In this document: in pieces, positions 1-8,091 of the stretch
Layout of the letters: every line of letters begins with the position of its first letter
Numbering within the stretch: the first letter of the stretch is position 1
DNA from: Saprospiraceae bacterium
GTDB taxonomy: Bacteria > Bacteroidota > Bacteroidia > Chitinophagales > Saprospiraceae
Direction of reading: 5' to 3'
Assembly: GCA_016787545.1 (NCBI GenBank)
Contig: JAEUUS010000737.1
Span: 1 to 34,258 of the forward strand
DNA length: 34,258 nucleotides
The notes under the pieces: generated by a model
Told to the model about the DNA's origin: nothing
The model's input: the letters and a program-made list of their open reading frames with translations, nothing else
The model's database searches: none
Position numbers and translations under genes: made by a program

Positions 1-513
1 ATTCCGCCCACAGGCAAACCCATTCAATGGGAAGATGCCGATGCTGTGAATCTGTTGCCAAATGGAAAAACAGTCCGTCACGAAGCCACGAATCCGCACC
101 TGGCTTTGGTGCAAATTGGATATGGCTCTATGCTGAATCCGGCCACTCAAACCGTCATGCAGGTGTATGAGTTATTCGGGAAAGGCGATGTGCCAGGCAT
201 TTTGGCGATGTGCCAGGAAGATGTGGTTTTTGATATTCAAGACCATATTTTCGACAGCAAACAGCGCCTGTACAACGGCAAGACCGGGGTTAAAACGTTT
301 TTCACAGAACTGGGCGGCGCTTTTGCGTACAGCAAATTTCAGCCTGTGCGCTTTGTAGCAGATGGCGAGGATGTGTTTGTTACCCTCGACGTGGCATTTA
401 CGCATCTGCCAACAGGTAAAAAATACGCCTCCATGTACACCCATCAGTTCCGGGTAGTGAACGGTAAAGTAGCCATGTTCAAGGGTCTGGATGGATTTGC
501 CAAAAATTTCTAA
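1..513 (+). CDS. NTF2/SnoaL-like domain protein, 5' end outside window
   Basis: The reading frame is open from the first base of the window, so the true start lies upstream; the GTG at position 46 is internal. The 170 visible codons split in two. The first ~45 residues, starting IPPTGKPIQWED, look like the tail of a SnoaL-like (ester cyclase type) domain. The rest, from about VMQVYELFGKGDVPGIL, looks like a complete NTF2-like cone domain with the usual opening helix followed by beta strands. Proteins of this fold bind or isomerise small hydrophobic molecules, but no substrate can be named from the sequence. It lies 11 bases before a secreted alpha/beta hydrolase on the same strand, so the two are probably co-transcribed. 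The two-domain reading is an inference. Confidence 0.7.
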   Translation: MPPTGKPIQWEDADAVNLLPNGKTVRHEATNPHLALVQIGYGSMLNPATQTVMQVYELFGKGDVPGILAMCQEDVVFDIQDHIFDSKQRLYNGKTGVKTFFTELGGAFAYSKFQPVRFVADGEDVFVTLDVAFTHLPTGKKYASMYTHQFRVVNGKVAMFKGLDGFAKNF

Positions 514-524
514 GCCCCCAAGCC

Positions 525-1322
525 ATGAAAGCACTCTTGTCGTTATGGATGCTGTTTTTATCCATTTCAGCATTTCCACAAACGAATCAAGCCATGAAAA
601 ACGCTCAGCACCCAAAGCATTTTGTATTTGTTCCTGGTTCTTTTCACGGCGCATGGTGCTGGTATAAAATGCAGCCTTTGCTTGAAAAGGCCGGCCATAC
701 ATCTGAAGCCATCGATTTGCCGGCGCACGGACTGGATGCTACCCCGGTTAAAGAGGCAACGCTGGAAACCTACGTACAGGCGGTTTGTCAGGTGTTGGAA
801 AAATACACCGAACCGGTGGTATTGGTAGGGCATAGTCGGGCGGGCATAGTCATTTCTCAGGTGGCGGAGCGTATGCCGGATAAAGTGGATCAGTTGGTGT
901 ATTTGTGCGCTTTTTTGATTCCCAATGGCGAACCCATGGTGGCTACGGCGCTGCAGGATACCGGCTCTGTTCTGGTGAGCAACCTGATTTTCAACGAGCC
1001 GGAGGGTTGGCATTTCCCCAGAGCAAGTGCCTACAGGGATGCTTTTTACCACGATTGTACGCCCGAGGATGTTTACCTGAGCAGTCATTTGTTGACTCCG
1101 GAGCCTAATGCCCCGGTAGGCACGCCGTTAAGCTTGTCGGCCGAGCGGTATGGCAAGGTAGAAAAGCGGTATGTTTTTACCACGCAGGATCGGGCCATAA
1201 CCTACGATATGCAAAAAAGGATGGTGCAACGTACGCCTGTGAATAAGGTATTTGAATTGCATACCGGTCATTCTCCGTTTTTATCACAGCCTGCCGCACT
1301 GGCGGAGATATTGCTGAAATAA
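525..1322 (+). CDS. Secreted alpha/beta hydrolase (plant methylesterase/EstC-like)
   Basis: 265 residues. An N-terminal hydrophobic signal peptide (about residues 1-19) implies export to the periplasm or outside. The alpha/beta hydrolase fold is shown by an oxyanion-hole region FVPGSFHGAWCW (about 35-46), the nucleophile elbow GHSRAG with Ser104, an acid Asp222 in TTQDRAITYDMQ and the catalytic His249 in HTGHSPFLSQP. The VPGSFHGAWCW opening and GHSPFLSQP close resemble plant methyl-esterases such as SABP2 and bacterial EstC-type esterases, so ester hydrolysis is the likely reaction; the substrate is unknown. A second Met follows the signal sequence at residue 24, so a cytoplasmic form cannot be excluded. 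It follows the NTF2-like gene closely and faces the convergent ligase gene only 5 bases downstream. Confidence 0.8.
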   Translation: MKALLSLWMLFLSISAFPQTNQAMKNAQHPKHFVFVPGSFHGAWCWYKMQPLLEKAGHTSEAIDLPAHGLDATPVKEATLETYVQAVCQVLEKYTEPVVLVGHSRAGIVISQVAERMPDKVDQLVYLCAFLIPNGEPMVATALQDTGSVLVSNLIFNEPEGWHFPRASAYRDAFYHDCTPEDVYLSSHLLTPEPNAPVGTPLSLSAERYGKVEKRYVFTTQDRAITYDMQKRMVQRTPVNKVFELHTGHSPFLSQPAALAEILLK

Positions 1323-1327
1323 CCAAG

Positions 1328-2755
1328 CTACTTTTTCAGCAAGGCGTAATCAATCCGACTCTGGTGGCGCTTGTCTTTAGGCAATCCAGACAGGCGTACG
1401 GTACGATGAATGGGAAATGGGAATAGTTCGTTAAAGCGTTGAAAATCAGCCTCGTTTCCGCAGAAAAACAGCACATTTTGGTCATGAAGGCGTAGCCAGG
1501 TGGCCACCGGAGGCAGTTGGTTGTCGGCGCACCATTTTTCGCAGGTGAGTGGGGAAACCCATTCACCTGTTTCTTTCCAGGCTAAGCTCATCCGGCCGAA
1601 ATAATAGAGCATGCCCTGGCGCATATAACCGGCATCGCCGGTGCGGTGCCAGACGGTGCCGTTGATGAGGAGTTTGTTTTCGCGGAAAGCCTGTTCGTCT
1701 TTGTAATAATTAGCCAGCACATGAGGGCCAGCCACAATGATCTCTCCGATATGGCCCTCCGGCATTTCCTGCCATTGTTCGCCGTTGAGGTGAATGATTT
1801 TGACTGAGATATTGGGGTGGGGACTTCCCACAACCACCCCTTTTTCCTCCACACGGTATTGCTCCAGGTATTCCTGCGCCGTGAGTGTGGCGATGGGTTC
1901 GGCTTCAGTGCTGCCATACACGAGTTCAATGCGGGCAGGATCGATGTTTTGGGCAACAGTTCTGACGAAATCCGGCAGGAGCGTGGATCCGCCCAGCACC
2001 ACTTTCCGAAGGGTGTGCGGCTGCTGGATATTGGGTAAATAGGTGTTGAAATGCTCCACCGAGGCTGATACAACGGTGATGGGGCAAAAACGCTGTAAAA
2101 ATGCCCAGGCCGCTTTTTGGCCAGGCTTGGGCGGCAGAATGCTGGTGGCGCCCACAGCGAGGTTGCACATAGTGACAACCGGGAAGGAAGACAGGTGGAC
2201 GTCGCCGAGTTGCAGGCCGGTTTTGGCAATAATGGTTTGCAGTTGGATGTCCAGAAAACCATGGGTGCGGTTGGCTGCCTTGGGGTTTCCGGTGGTTCCG
2301 CTGGTAAAGGTGAGCAGTGCGGTTTCGTCGGGTGTTTTGGGGGAAACAGGGCGCTGCGTTGGTTTGGATTTTCCGAGCGAAAACACCCTGGGGAATAAGG
2401 ACCAGCTGAAAAACAGCCAGCGGGTCCAGGAAAACAGGGGAAGGGTAACAATGCCCTTGCACTCCGCTTTGCCGTAGGCGTAAGCTACCCTGGATTTGGG
2501 GAATATCTGATCTACCAGCACTACCCGACCGCCGAGGTAAAAAATGGCCAGGATGGTGGCGTATAATTCCACGGATACCGGAATCATCACCATCAGGTTG
2601 TCGTTGTTGCCATAACCTTTTTGTTCCAATGCGGCTACTTTTTGCCGAATCAGGTGAGCAAACTGTTCAAAAGTCCAGAGTCGCTTCCCGGTAGCGATGG
2701 CTACCCGGTTGGGATGGTTTTCGGCAATCTGGAAGAAGTGTTGGACGATGTTCAT
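1328..2755 (-). CDS. AMP-dependent acyl ligase (ANL superfamily, OleC/peptide synthase-like)
   Basis: 475 residues. Members of this superfamily activate a carboxylic acid with ATP to an acyl-adenylate and usually pass it to CoA or another acceptor. Visible motifs are the phosphate loop TSGTTGNPK (151-159) followed by RTHGFL, YGSTEAEP (280-287) and RTGD (371-374). The THG after the loop and the C-terminal RH-containing tail (458-475) resemble the OleC/PRK09274 subgroup. The tail reads KDKRHQSRIDY, so where a catalytic lysine is expected there seems to be Arg467; this alignment is by eye. The C-terminal domain is short for the superfamily. Its ATG overlaps the TGA of the upstream helical protein (ATGA), which points to translational coupling. 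The acyl substrate is unknown. Confidence 0.8.
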   Translation of the reverse strand: MNIVQHFFQIAENHPNRVAIATGKRLWTFEQFAHLIRQKVAALEQKGYGNNDNLMVMIPVSVELYATILAIFYLGGRVVLVDQIFPKSRVAYAYGKAECKGIVTLPLFSWTRWLFFSWSLFPRVFSLGKSKPTQRPVSPKTPDETALLTFTSGTTGNPKAANRTHGFLDIQLQTIIAKTGLQLGDVHLSSFPVVTMCNLAVGATSILPPKPGQKAAWAFLQRFCPITVVSASVEHFNTYLPNIQQPHTLRKVVLGGSTLLPDFVRTVAQNIDPARIELVYGSTEAEPIATLTAQEYLEQYRVEEKGVVVGSPHPNISVKIIHLNGEQWQEMPEGHIGEIIVAGPHVLANYYKDEQAFRENKLLINGTVWHRTGDAGYMRQGMLYYFGRMSLAWKETGEWVSPLTCEKWCADNQLPPVATWLRLHDQNVLFFCGNEADFQRFNELFPFPIHRTVRLSGLPKDKRHQSRIDYALLKK

Positions 2756-4188
2756 TTTGGGCTGAGTTTCTGTAGCGCGTCAATTTTTTCCAGCAACCAT
2801 TTTTTAGAGGTAGAGGCACTGCCCGCCATCACCTGGTCCCGGAATTTTTGGGTAGCCTTTTGTCCTGAAACCTTGAGATCCATGAGTTTTTTCACAAAAT
2901 TGAGGTAATTCATGTATTCTCTTTTGAGGGTTTTCGACATCACTTTGTTTCTCCTGATGTAAATTCTGAAGCTGTCGATCAGGGAATCCATGGCCATCAC
3001 TTCATTCAGTTCATAATAAGTTTGAATCAGGATTAATTTGGATCCCAGTACGTACACTACATCGTTGTATTCCACATTTCGCAGTAGCTCCAGCACATCA
3101 GGGTATTTTTTTTGGTGAAAATACAAGTAGGACAGATTAAAAGAGCGGGCATTTTCCCGAATTTTGGAAGGCAGAAAAGGGGTATAAGTTTCAATAAAAC
3201 GTTCTGTCCAGTCGAATTCACCCACACCCAGCGCTACGGTGACAATATTTTTGAAAATTCCTTCTGAAAGGCTTCCTTCTTCCAGGAGCAGGTCTTGTTG
3301 GATGATCTTTTTAAAGATTTCGAACATTTCCCGGTAGTATTCCCGTTTGCCCTGATTGATTTTGAGGGCACAATAATTCTGAGCTATAAAATAACATTTG
3401 CGCAAATCCCGACTACTTAGTTGTGTCGAACTGGAATCCAACGATTCCAAAAGCTGGTGGAAATGCGCCTCCTCTTCCGGTTCCAGCAAGCAATGTACCA
3501 CTTGCCTGTATACCTGTATCAAGGCAACATCCTGAAATCGCTCCTGATTGGCCATTTCCCAAAAACCTGCAGGAAGTTCCAGCGATTTCTGAGAGGCTCT
3601 GGCGCCCTGAAATAACAGCCAGCCAGCGTAAAGCTCCAGTTTTTGGGTCAGGTAAAAACACTCCAGGTAATAATCGGCGAATGAAAGACTATCGGCATAT
3701 CCACTTACGGTGAGGTATTTGGATGCTTTGTTAATGGTGTTGTTGAATAAATGGAATTGCGTGAGATAATATTCTGTAGACAACCCGGGCGATTCCAGCA
3801 ATAGGCGTTGAATCTGCCTTTCCACGCCCGACATATGTTTTTTGAGTTCAGGTTTGTCAAGCAAGCGTTGTAAATCAAGGGCCTCTGCCAGCGGGTTTTC
3901 TTTGCGGGATTCTGCTGCCAGAAATTGCAGACAAAGTTGATTCATATCGGAACACATGCGCCGAAATTGGGCATCGTTAAAACTTTGAACGGGATACAAT
4001 CGCTTCCACAATTGGAGTTTATTCCATTCAGCCACTTTTTGCTCCCTGATAGCCTGATCCAATACATCAAACAATAGCACCAGATCCGGCTGATCATTCA
4101 GGTAAGGCGACTCCAGGTACTTGCGAAAACGGTTGCGTTCCACCTTCGAAAGTATTTGCAATAGCGTGACTAATTTATCACTGATCAT
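2752..4188 (-). CDS. Conserved hypothetical protein, all-helical
   Basis: I do not recognise a named family. The protein is about 478 residues, rich in Leu, Glu, Gln and Tyr, and its regular spacing of amphipathic stretches suggests a helical-repeat (TPR- or HEAT-like) solenoid. No signal peptide or membrane segment is visible, so it is probably cytoplasmic. I chose the ATG at 4188 (MISDKLVTLLQ) because it begins the clearly protein-like part. The frame stays open to 4290, but those extra codons look like translated leader sequence. The gene overlaps the start of the acyl ligase by 4 bases (ATGA), so the two are made together and may work together. The partnership is inferred from gene order only. 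Confidence 0.65.
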   Translation of the reverse strand: MISDKLVTLLQILSKVERNRFRKYLESPYLNDQPDLVLLFDVLDQAIREQKVAEWNKLQLWKRLYPVQSFNDAQFRRMCSDMNQLCLQFLAAESRKENPLAEALDLQRLLDKPELKKHMSGVERQIQRLLLESPGLSTEYYLTQFHLFNNTINKASKYLTVSGYADSLSFADYYLECFYLTQKLELYAGWLLFQGARASQKSLELPAGFWEMANQERFQDVALIQVYRQVVHCLLEPEEEAHFHQLLESLDSSSTQLSSRDLRKCYFIAQNYCALKINQGKREYYREMFEIFKKIIQQDLLLEEGSLSEGIFKNIVTVALGVGEFDWTERFIETYTPFLPSKIRENARSFNLSYLYFHQKKYPDVLELLRNVEYNDVVYVLGSKLILIQTYYELNEVMAMDSLIDSFRIYIRRNKVMSKTLKREYMNYLNFVKKLMDLKVSGQKATQKFRDQVMAGSASTSKKWLLEKIDALQKLSPK

Positions 4189-4500
4189 AAGGATGGACTG
4201 ATTGTTGCTGTATTTTGCAAAGCAGATGACAAAGCCGGTGGATGCTGGGTGTAAAAAAGTGACAAATTTTAGCTTTATTTGGAACGTCAATTAATTGAAA
4301 ATCAATCTATTGATTTCATTTTTTAAATATTTTTTTTCCGGCAAGTTAGGAAAATTGTATTTAATTGCTTCCAAAATGGGTCGCACATTTGTATCATGGA
4401 AGTGTTACAGCTTCCTGTCGAATGAAAAACCAACCCAAACCCGGCTTTAACCGTCTTTTATTTTAATCCTGTACCTGAACATTCTCAAACTTGCAAGCAG
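4189..4500. promoter_or_regulatory. Divergent intergenic region with a palindrome
   Basis: This 312-base AT-rich gap separates the minus-strand helical-protein gene from the plus-strand T9SS cargo gene and must hold both promoters. I see an 18-base palindrome, AAATCAAT-CT-ATTGATTT, at 4299-4316, which could be an operator. A CACATTTG at 4384-4391 is one base off the Bacteroidota -7 box TAnnTTTG and could serve the cargo gene with a leader of about 100 bases. No good TTTG -33 box stands at the usual distance. No gene is seen here. Confidence 0.35.
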
Positions 4501-6819
4501 ATGAAAAAACAGCTTTACTTTCTGCTTTTATTAGGGTTTACAGGCCTATTAAATGCTTCCTTGCACGCACAATGTGATCGCGTGGCTTGGGTAGCCGGCG
4601 TTACACCTGGTTGCGGAGCCAAAATCATTGACCTCGACAACGGGGAAACCCTGCGTGCTGTGTCTGGAGCAGACGGTCTGACTGGAGGTCAGATTTTCAG
4701 TTTTACGGCTGAGGCCACCTCTTTACCACCAGGTTGCAATGCGGGTAATTTTCCGGTGGTAGCGCTCACCTGCATATCTGATCAGCTACCCTGCAAGGCA
4801 ATTTTTGCCCGTATTCCGGTACAAGATCAGTTACTGACCTACAAACTGGTAGCGCATATATATGATGCCAATGTTCAGGAATGTCATTGGGATTTTGGCG
4901 ACGGCCACACAGGCACAGGCGCCATTGTGGAGCATAGCTACGCTGCGGAAGGAGATTACAATGTTTGCCTTACCGTGACCGATGGTTTTGGATGTCAGGT
5001 ACAAACCTGCCAGACCCTCAACGCTACCAAATCGGATTACAACTGGTGTGGTTTTGATATACAGGTTACAGCAGTCGGCACGGAGCTTCAGGGCCGTTTG
5101 ATTCCAAATGCCAATGGTATAGAGCTCAGTAATATTGATTCCGTTCAATGGTTCACCAATAAATCCAGTCACCCCTTATCTGAGGCGCCAGCTTTTAGTG
5201 CTGCGCTTCCAGGCTATGGCACCTATACCATTTGCGCCAATTACAAGGTTATTGACCCCTTTGACGGAAGTATTTGCCGAGCCTCCCAATGCCGAACCAT
5301 TACGGTGGCAGAAATGGCCTGTCTCAACCCGTCTCTTGCAGATCCATCCAAACCGTGTCCGAGCGAAGCACAACTTAATGCACCTGTTTGCGGCTGCGAC
5401 GGATTGACTTATGCCAATGAATGTGAGGTACTTGCCTCTGGTGTAGCCAAGTGGTGGGCTGGCGCCTGTGGCTCCCTGATAAATTCCTGTGTCACCAAAA
5501 TGGAAGCCCAGATTCTGAGCGGTTCTCCCGATGCAGGATACCTGGCGCAATTTATCAATCAAAGCAATGGCAGCTTTACCTATGCTCAGCTGGATTTTGG
5601 CGATGGAAGTTCTCTTTGGGAGGGTGTTCTTTGGGATACCATTGTTCACCTGTACGATGCCGGTGGTATTTACAAAGCCAACCTGACCGTTTGGGGCAGC
5701 AGTGGTTGCATTTCTTCGGTAACGCAGCTCATCGTTACGGATGCGTCCATGATGAATGCGGAGACATTGCCACCGATCACGGATTATGTGCTGCCCGGCG
5801 ATGCCAACCGCGACTTCAAAGCCAACGTACACGATTTGCTTAATCTCGGGGTGGGCCATTATAATGGTGGCGCACCGCGCCCGAATGCTCATTCCAACTG
5901 GGTCCCACAATTTGCCCCGAACTGGGAAAACACCCTGCAAAACCACCTCAATTACAAGCACTTCGACGCTGACGGAAATGGCGTTGTGAATGAATTGGAT
6001 GCAGACGTGATCAATCAGCATTATGCAGCCATTGATACCACATCGGTTCCATACCTTCCGGATGCCCCGCAGTTGCGCATCGAGTTTGAAAATGATACGC
6101 TGGTTGTAGATCCGAATAACCCTGCGCCGGTAGAACTCACTGCAAGTATTTATGTAGGTAGTCCGAGCAAACCCGCGCTTGGGTTATATGGCTTGTCGTT
6201 TGCCCTGAAATATCCTGAATACGTAAACCACAACCCGGACACCGATTACGACGACGATTTCTTTGGCTCCACCAACCACCTGTTGTGGTTAGCCAAGGAT
6301 GTGCACTCGAGACAGCAACTGGATATGGGTGTAACCCGTAAAAACGGTATTGCTGCCAATGGCTATGGCAAAGTGGCCAAAGTGACTTTCAGCGCAGATG
6401 TTATCATCATCATTGATGTAATTTCTCGTGGCGAAAACAAGGTAATGCCATTCGTGGTGCCGATCCGCGGCGTAAAAGCCATTGACAAGAACGGCAACAA
6501 GTTTGAACTTTCTGTGCCGGAGCTTCAGGATACTATCTGGATCAAAACACTTAAAACGACCAAAACCCAGGAAGAAAAACTGCAGGCCAAGGTGCAACTC
6601 AGTCCAAATCCCGCCTCTGAAACAGCTACCCTCACCACCTCCGGCCTGGACATAGCATCCATAGAGGTGATGAATAGTTTGGGCCAAAAAGTACGCGACC
6701 TGCAAGCCTCCAACAGTGCCAACACCCAACTGGATGTTTCCGGCTGGACCAGCGGCGTGTACGCCCTCCGCATCCTAACAGATGAAGGATTGGTGGAGAA
6801 GAAGTTGGTGGTGAAGTGA
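4501..6819 (+). CDS. Secreted multidomain T9SS cargo: PKD, Kazal-like, PKD, dockerin-like, sorting domain
   Basis: 772 residues, exported through Sec and then the type IX secretion system. In order: signal peptide (about 1-24, ending HAQ); a PKD domain at about 102-173 with WDFGDGHTG; a Cys-rich Kazal-like module at about 284-323 containing PVCGCDGLTYANEC; a second PKD domain at about 334-413 with LDFGDGSS; a split pair of calcium-loop motifs, GDANRDFKANVHD near 431 and DADGNGVVNELDAD near 490, as in dockerin/EF-hand type repeats; a beta-rich cohesin-like stretch at about 520-690; and a T9SS type A sorting domain from about 698 (LSPNPASE to KKLVVK). It probably acts on the cell surface or outside in adhesion or binding; no catalytic motif is visible. 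The hairpin element A starts directly after its stop codon. Confidence 0.85.
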   Translation: MKKQLYFLLLLGFTGLLNASLHAQCDRVAWVAGVTPGCGAKIIDLDNGETLRAVSGADGLTGGQIFSFTAEATSLPPGCNAGNFPVVALTCISDQLPCKAIFARIPVQDQLLTYKLVAHIYDANVQECHWDFGDGHTGTGAIVEHSYAAEGDYNVCLTVTDGFGCQVQTCQTLNATKSDYNWCGFDIQVTAVGTELQGRLIPNANGIELSNIDSVQWFTNKSSHPLSEAPAFSAALPGYGTYTICANYKVIDPFDGSICRASQCRTITVAEMACLNPSLADPSKPCPSEAQLNAPVCGCDGLTYANECEVLASGVAKWWAGACGSLINSCVTKMEAQILSGSPDAGYLAQFINQSNGSFTYAQLDFGDGSSLWEGVLWDTIVHLYDAGGIYKANLTVWGSSGCISSVTQLIVTDASMMNAETLPPITDYVLPGDANRDFKANVHDLLNLGVGHYNGGAPRPNAHSNWVPQFAPNWENTLQNHLNYKHFDADGNGVVNELDADVINQHYAAIDTTSVPYLPDAPQLRIEFENDTLVVDPNNPAPVELTASIYVGSPSKPALGLYGLSFALKYPEYVNHNPDTDYDDDFFGSTNHLLWLAKDVHSRQQLDMGVTRKNGIAANGYGKVAKVTFSADVIIIIDVISRGENKVMPFVVPIRGVKAIDKNGNKFELSVPELQDTIWIKTLKTTKTQEEKLQAKVQLSPNPASETATLTTSGLDIASIEVMNSLGQKVRDLQASNSANTQLDVSGWTSGVYALRILTDEGLVEKKLVVK

Positions 6820-6828
6820 GGGTGGGTA

Positions 6829-7200
6829 TTTGGGGGTCATTTAGGTCATTTAGGTCATTTGGGGGTCATTTGGAGGTCATTTAGGTCATTTGGAGGTCAT
6901 TTAGGTCATTTAATCAACGTGGGTTGTCATCCAGAGCGCAGCGAAGGACCTACACAAGCCCGGTTCCCGAAATGCCTTGGCCCAATCCACCCGAATAGTC
7001 TGGCTTGTGTAGGTCCTTCGCTGCGCTCTGGATGACAATCCACGGTTATTCTGAATTAGCCATGTTGTTTGGCCAAATGACCCTCAAAATGACCCCAAAA
7101 TGACCTAAATGACCCCCAAATGACCTAAATGACCCCCAAAATGACCTAAATGACCCTCAAAATGACCCCAAAATGACCCAAATACCCCCAATACCCTTAA
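6829..7200. repeat. Hairpin element A: mirrored GGTCATTT tandem arms around a 37-bp inverted repeat
   Basis: This ~370-base region between two plus-strand genes is one long nested palindrome. The left arm (6829-6915) has eight copies of GTCATTT, mostly as GGTCATTT with A or GG spacers. The right arm (7073-7190) has about ten copies of the complement AAATGACC. Between them lie two perfect 37-base inverted halves, 6924-6960 (beginning TTGTCATCCAGAGCG) and 7002-7038 (ending CTGGATGACAA), with a 41-base spacer. The tract AACGTGGG outside the left half is matched imperfectly outside the right half. The core resembles the GTCATCC..GAGCG..GAAGGACC repeats common in Bacteroidota genomes. No gene is seen inside. 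A role as a transcription end or a REP-like mobile sequence is inference. Confidence 0.9.
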
Positions 7201-7206
7201 ATCCCT

Positions 7207-7214
7207 TACATTTG
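7207..7214 (+). promoter_or_regulatory. Bacteroidota -7 box (TACATTTG) 4 bases before the start codon
   Basis: TACATTTG fits the TAnnTTTG consensus of the Bacteroidota housekeeping sigma factor exactly. It lies 4 bases upstream of the ATG at 7219, so transcription would begin at or very near the start codon and give a nearly leaderless mRNA. No TTTG -33 box is seen at the usual distance; that position falls in the AAATGACC arm of element A. Confidence 0.55.
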
Positions 7215-7218
7215 CCCA

Positions 7219-8052
7219 ATGATCCTCTGGGCGAATATCTTCCTGGGGCTGGCCATTGTGTACGCCGGCCTGTGTGTGCTGTTCTATTTCGGACAGGATT
7301 TATTCTTTTTCCGCCCGGAGCGTTTGGCTAATACATTTAGGTATAAGTATCCTTTCCCGTTTACAGAAATCAATTTTGACATGGAAGACGGGGGCATGGT
7401 GAATGCTCTGCATTTCCGTGTACCCAACAGCAAGGGCGTGGTTTTTTACGTCAAAGGCAACTCCAGAAGCATCAAAGGATGGGGTAAATTCGCGAAGGAT
7501 TTTGTGGGTAAAGGCTTTGATTTTTTCATCCTGGATTTTCGGGGGTTTGGTAAAAGCAGGGGGCACAGGACAGAGCAAATTCTGTTCAACGACCTCCAGC
7601 ATGTGTACAAGTGGCTGGCGGATGAGTACACGGAAGACCGCATTGTGCTGTACGGCCGGTCGTTGGGCAGTGGTTTGGCTACCCGAATTGCTTCCTGGAA
7701 TCGGCCCAGATTGCTGATCCTGGATTGCCCGTATTATTCGTTTTTACACCATATCCGGCGTTATGGCTTCATTTTGCCGCTGCGCTGGTTGCTCCGATAT
7801 CAAATACGCACCGATCGTTTTATCCAAAAAGTGCGTTGCCCGATCCATATCCTGGGCGGAGCCAAAGACCGGCTCATTCCTTTCCGGCAAAGCGAAATGC
7901 TTAAAAACCTGGTTCCGGATAACATTACCCTGCATCCTATCGTTGGCGCGGGGCACAATAACCTGCCAGAATTTCCGGAATATCACGACCTGTTGTACGA
8001 TATCCTGCATGAGGCGTTTGAAGCGGAGCAACAGTGGAGAATGGCAGCGTGA
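7219..8052 (+). CDS. Membrane-anchored alpha/beta hydrolase (ABHD13/BEM46-like)
   Basis: 277 residues. One N-terminal hydrophobic segment (about 2-25) anchors the protein in the membrane. The rest is an alpha/beta hydrolase domain: nucleophile elbow GRSLGS with Ser148, acid Asp217 in GGAKDRLIP and catalytic His246 in GAGHNNLPEF. The segment FILDFRGFGKSRG is typical of the BEM46/ABHD13 group of serine hydrolases. The substrate is unknown; ester, thioester or lipid hydrolysis is possible. A perfect -7 box precedes the ATG by 4 bases and element A lies upstream. The next gene begins 39 bases downstream on the same strand. Confidence 0.8.
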   Translation: MILWANIFLGLAIVYAGLCVLFYFGQDLFFFRPERLANTFRYKYPFPFTEINFDMEDGGMVNALHFRVPNSKGVVFYVKGNSRSIKGWGKFAKDFVGKGFDFFILDFRGFGKSRGHRTEQILFNDLQHVYKWLADEYTEDRIVLYGRSLGSGLATRIASWNRPRLLILDCPYYSFLHHIRRYGFILPLRWLLRYQIRTDRFIQKVRCPIHILGGAKDRLIPFRQSEMLKNLVPDNITLHPIVGAGHNNLPEFPEYHDLLYDILHEAFEAEQQWRMAA

Positions 8053-8091
8053 GTGTGTTTCTTTTAATGACTTTAATTGATTGTTGACTGC

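Noticed and set aside
46-513. GTG at 46 as the true start of the NTF2-like gene
   Set aside because: The frame is open to base 1 and the upstream residues match the family, so the gene is cut by the window edge.
4189-4290. Upstream extension of the helical-protein gene to 4290
   Set aside because: The added 34 residues have no coding character, and the ATG at 4188 begins the regular helical pattern.
6829-7200. CRISPR array from the regular GGTCATTT repeats
   Set aside because: The units are 8-12 bases with spacers of only a few bases, and they are mirrored on the other side of a palindromic core; no unique 25-40 base spacers exist.
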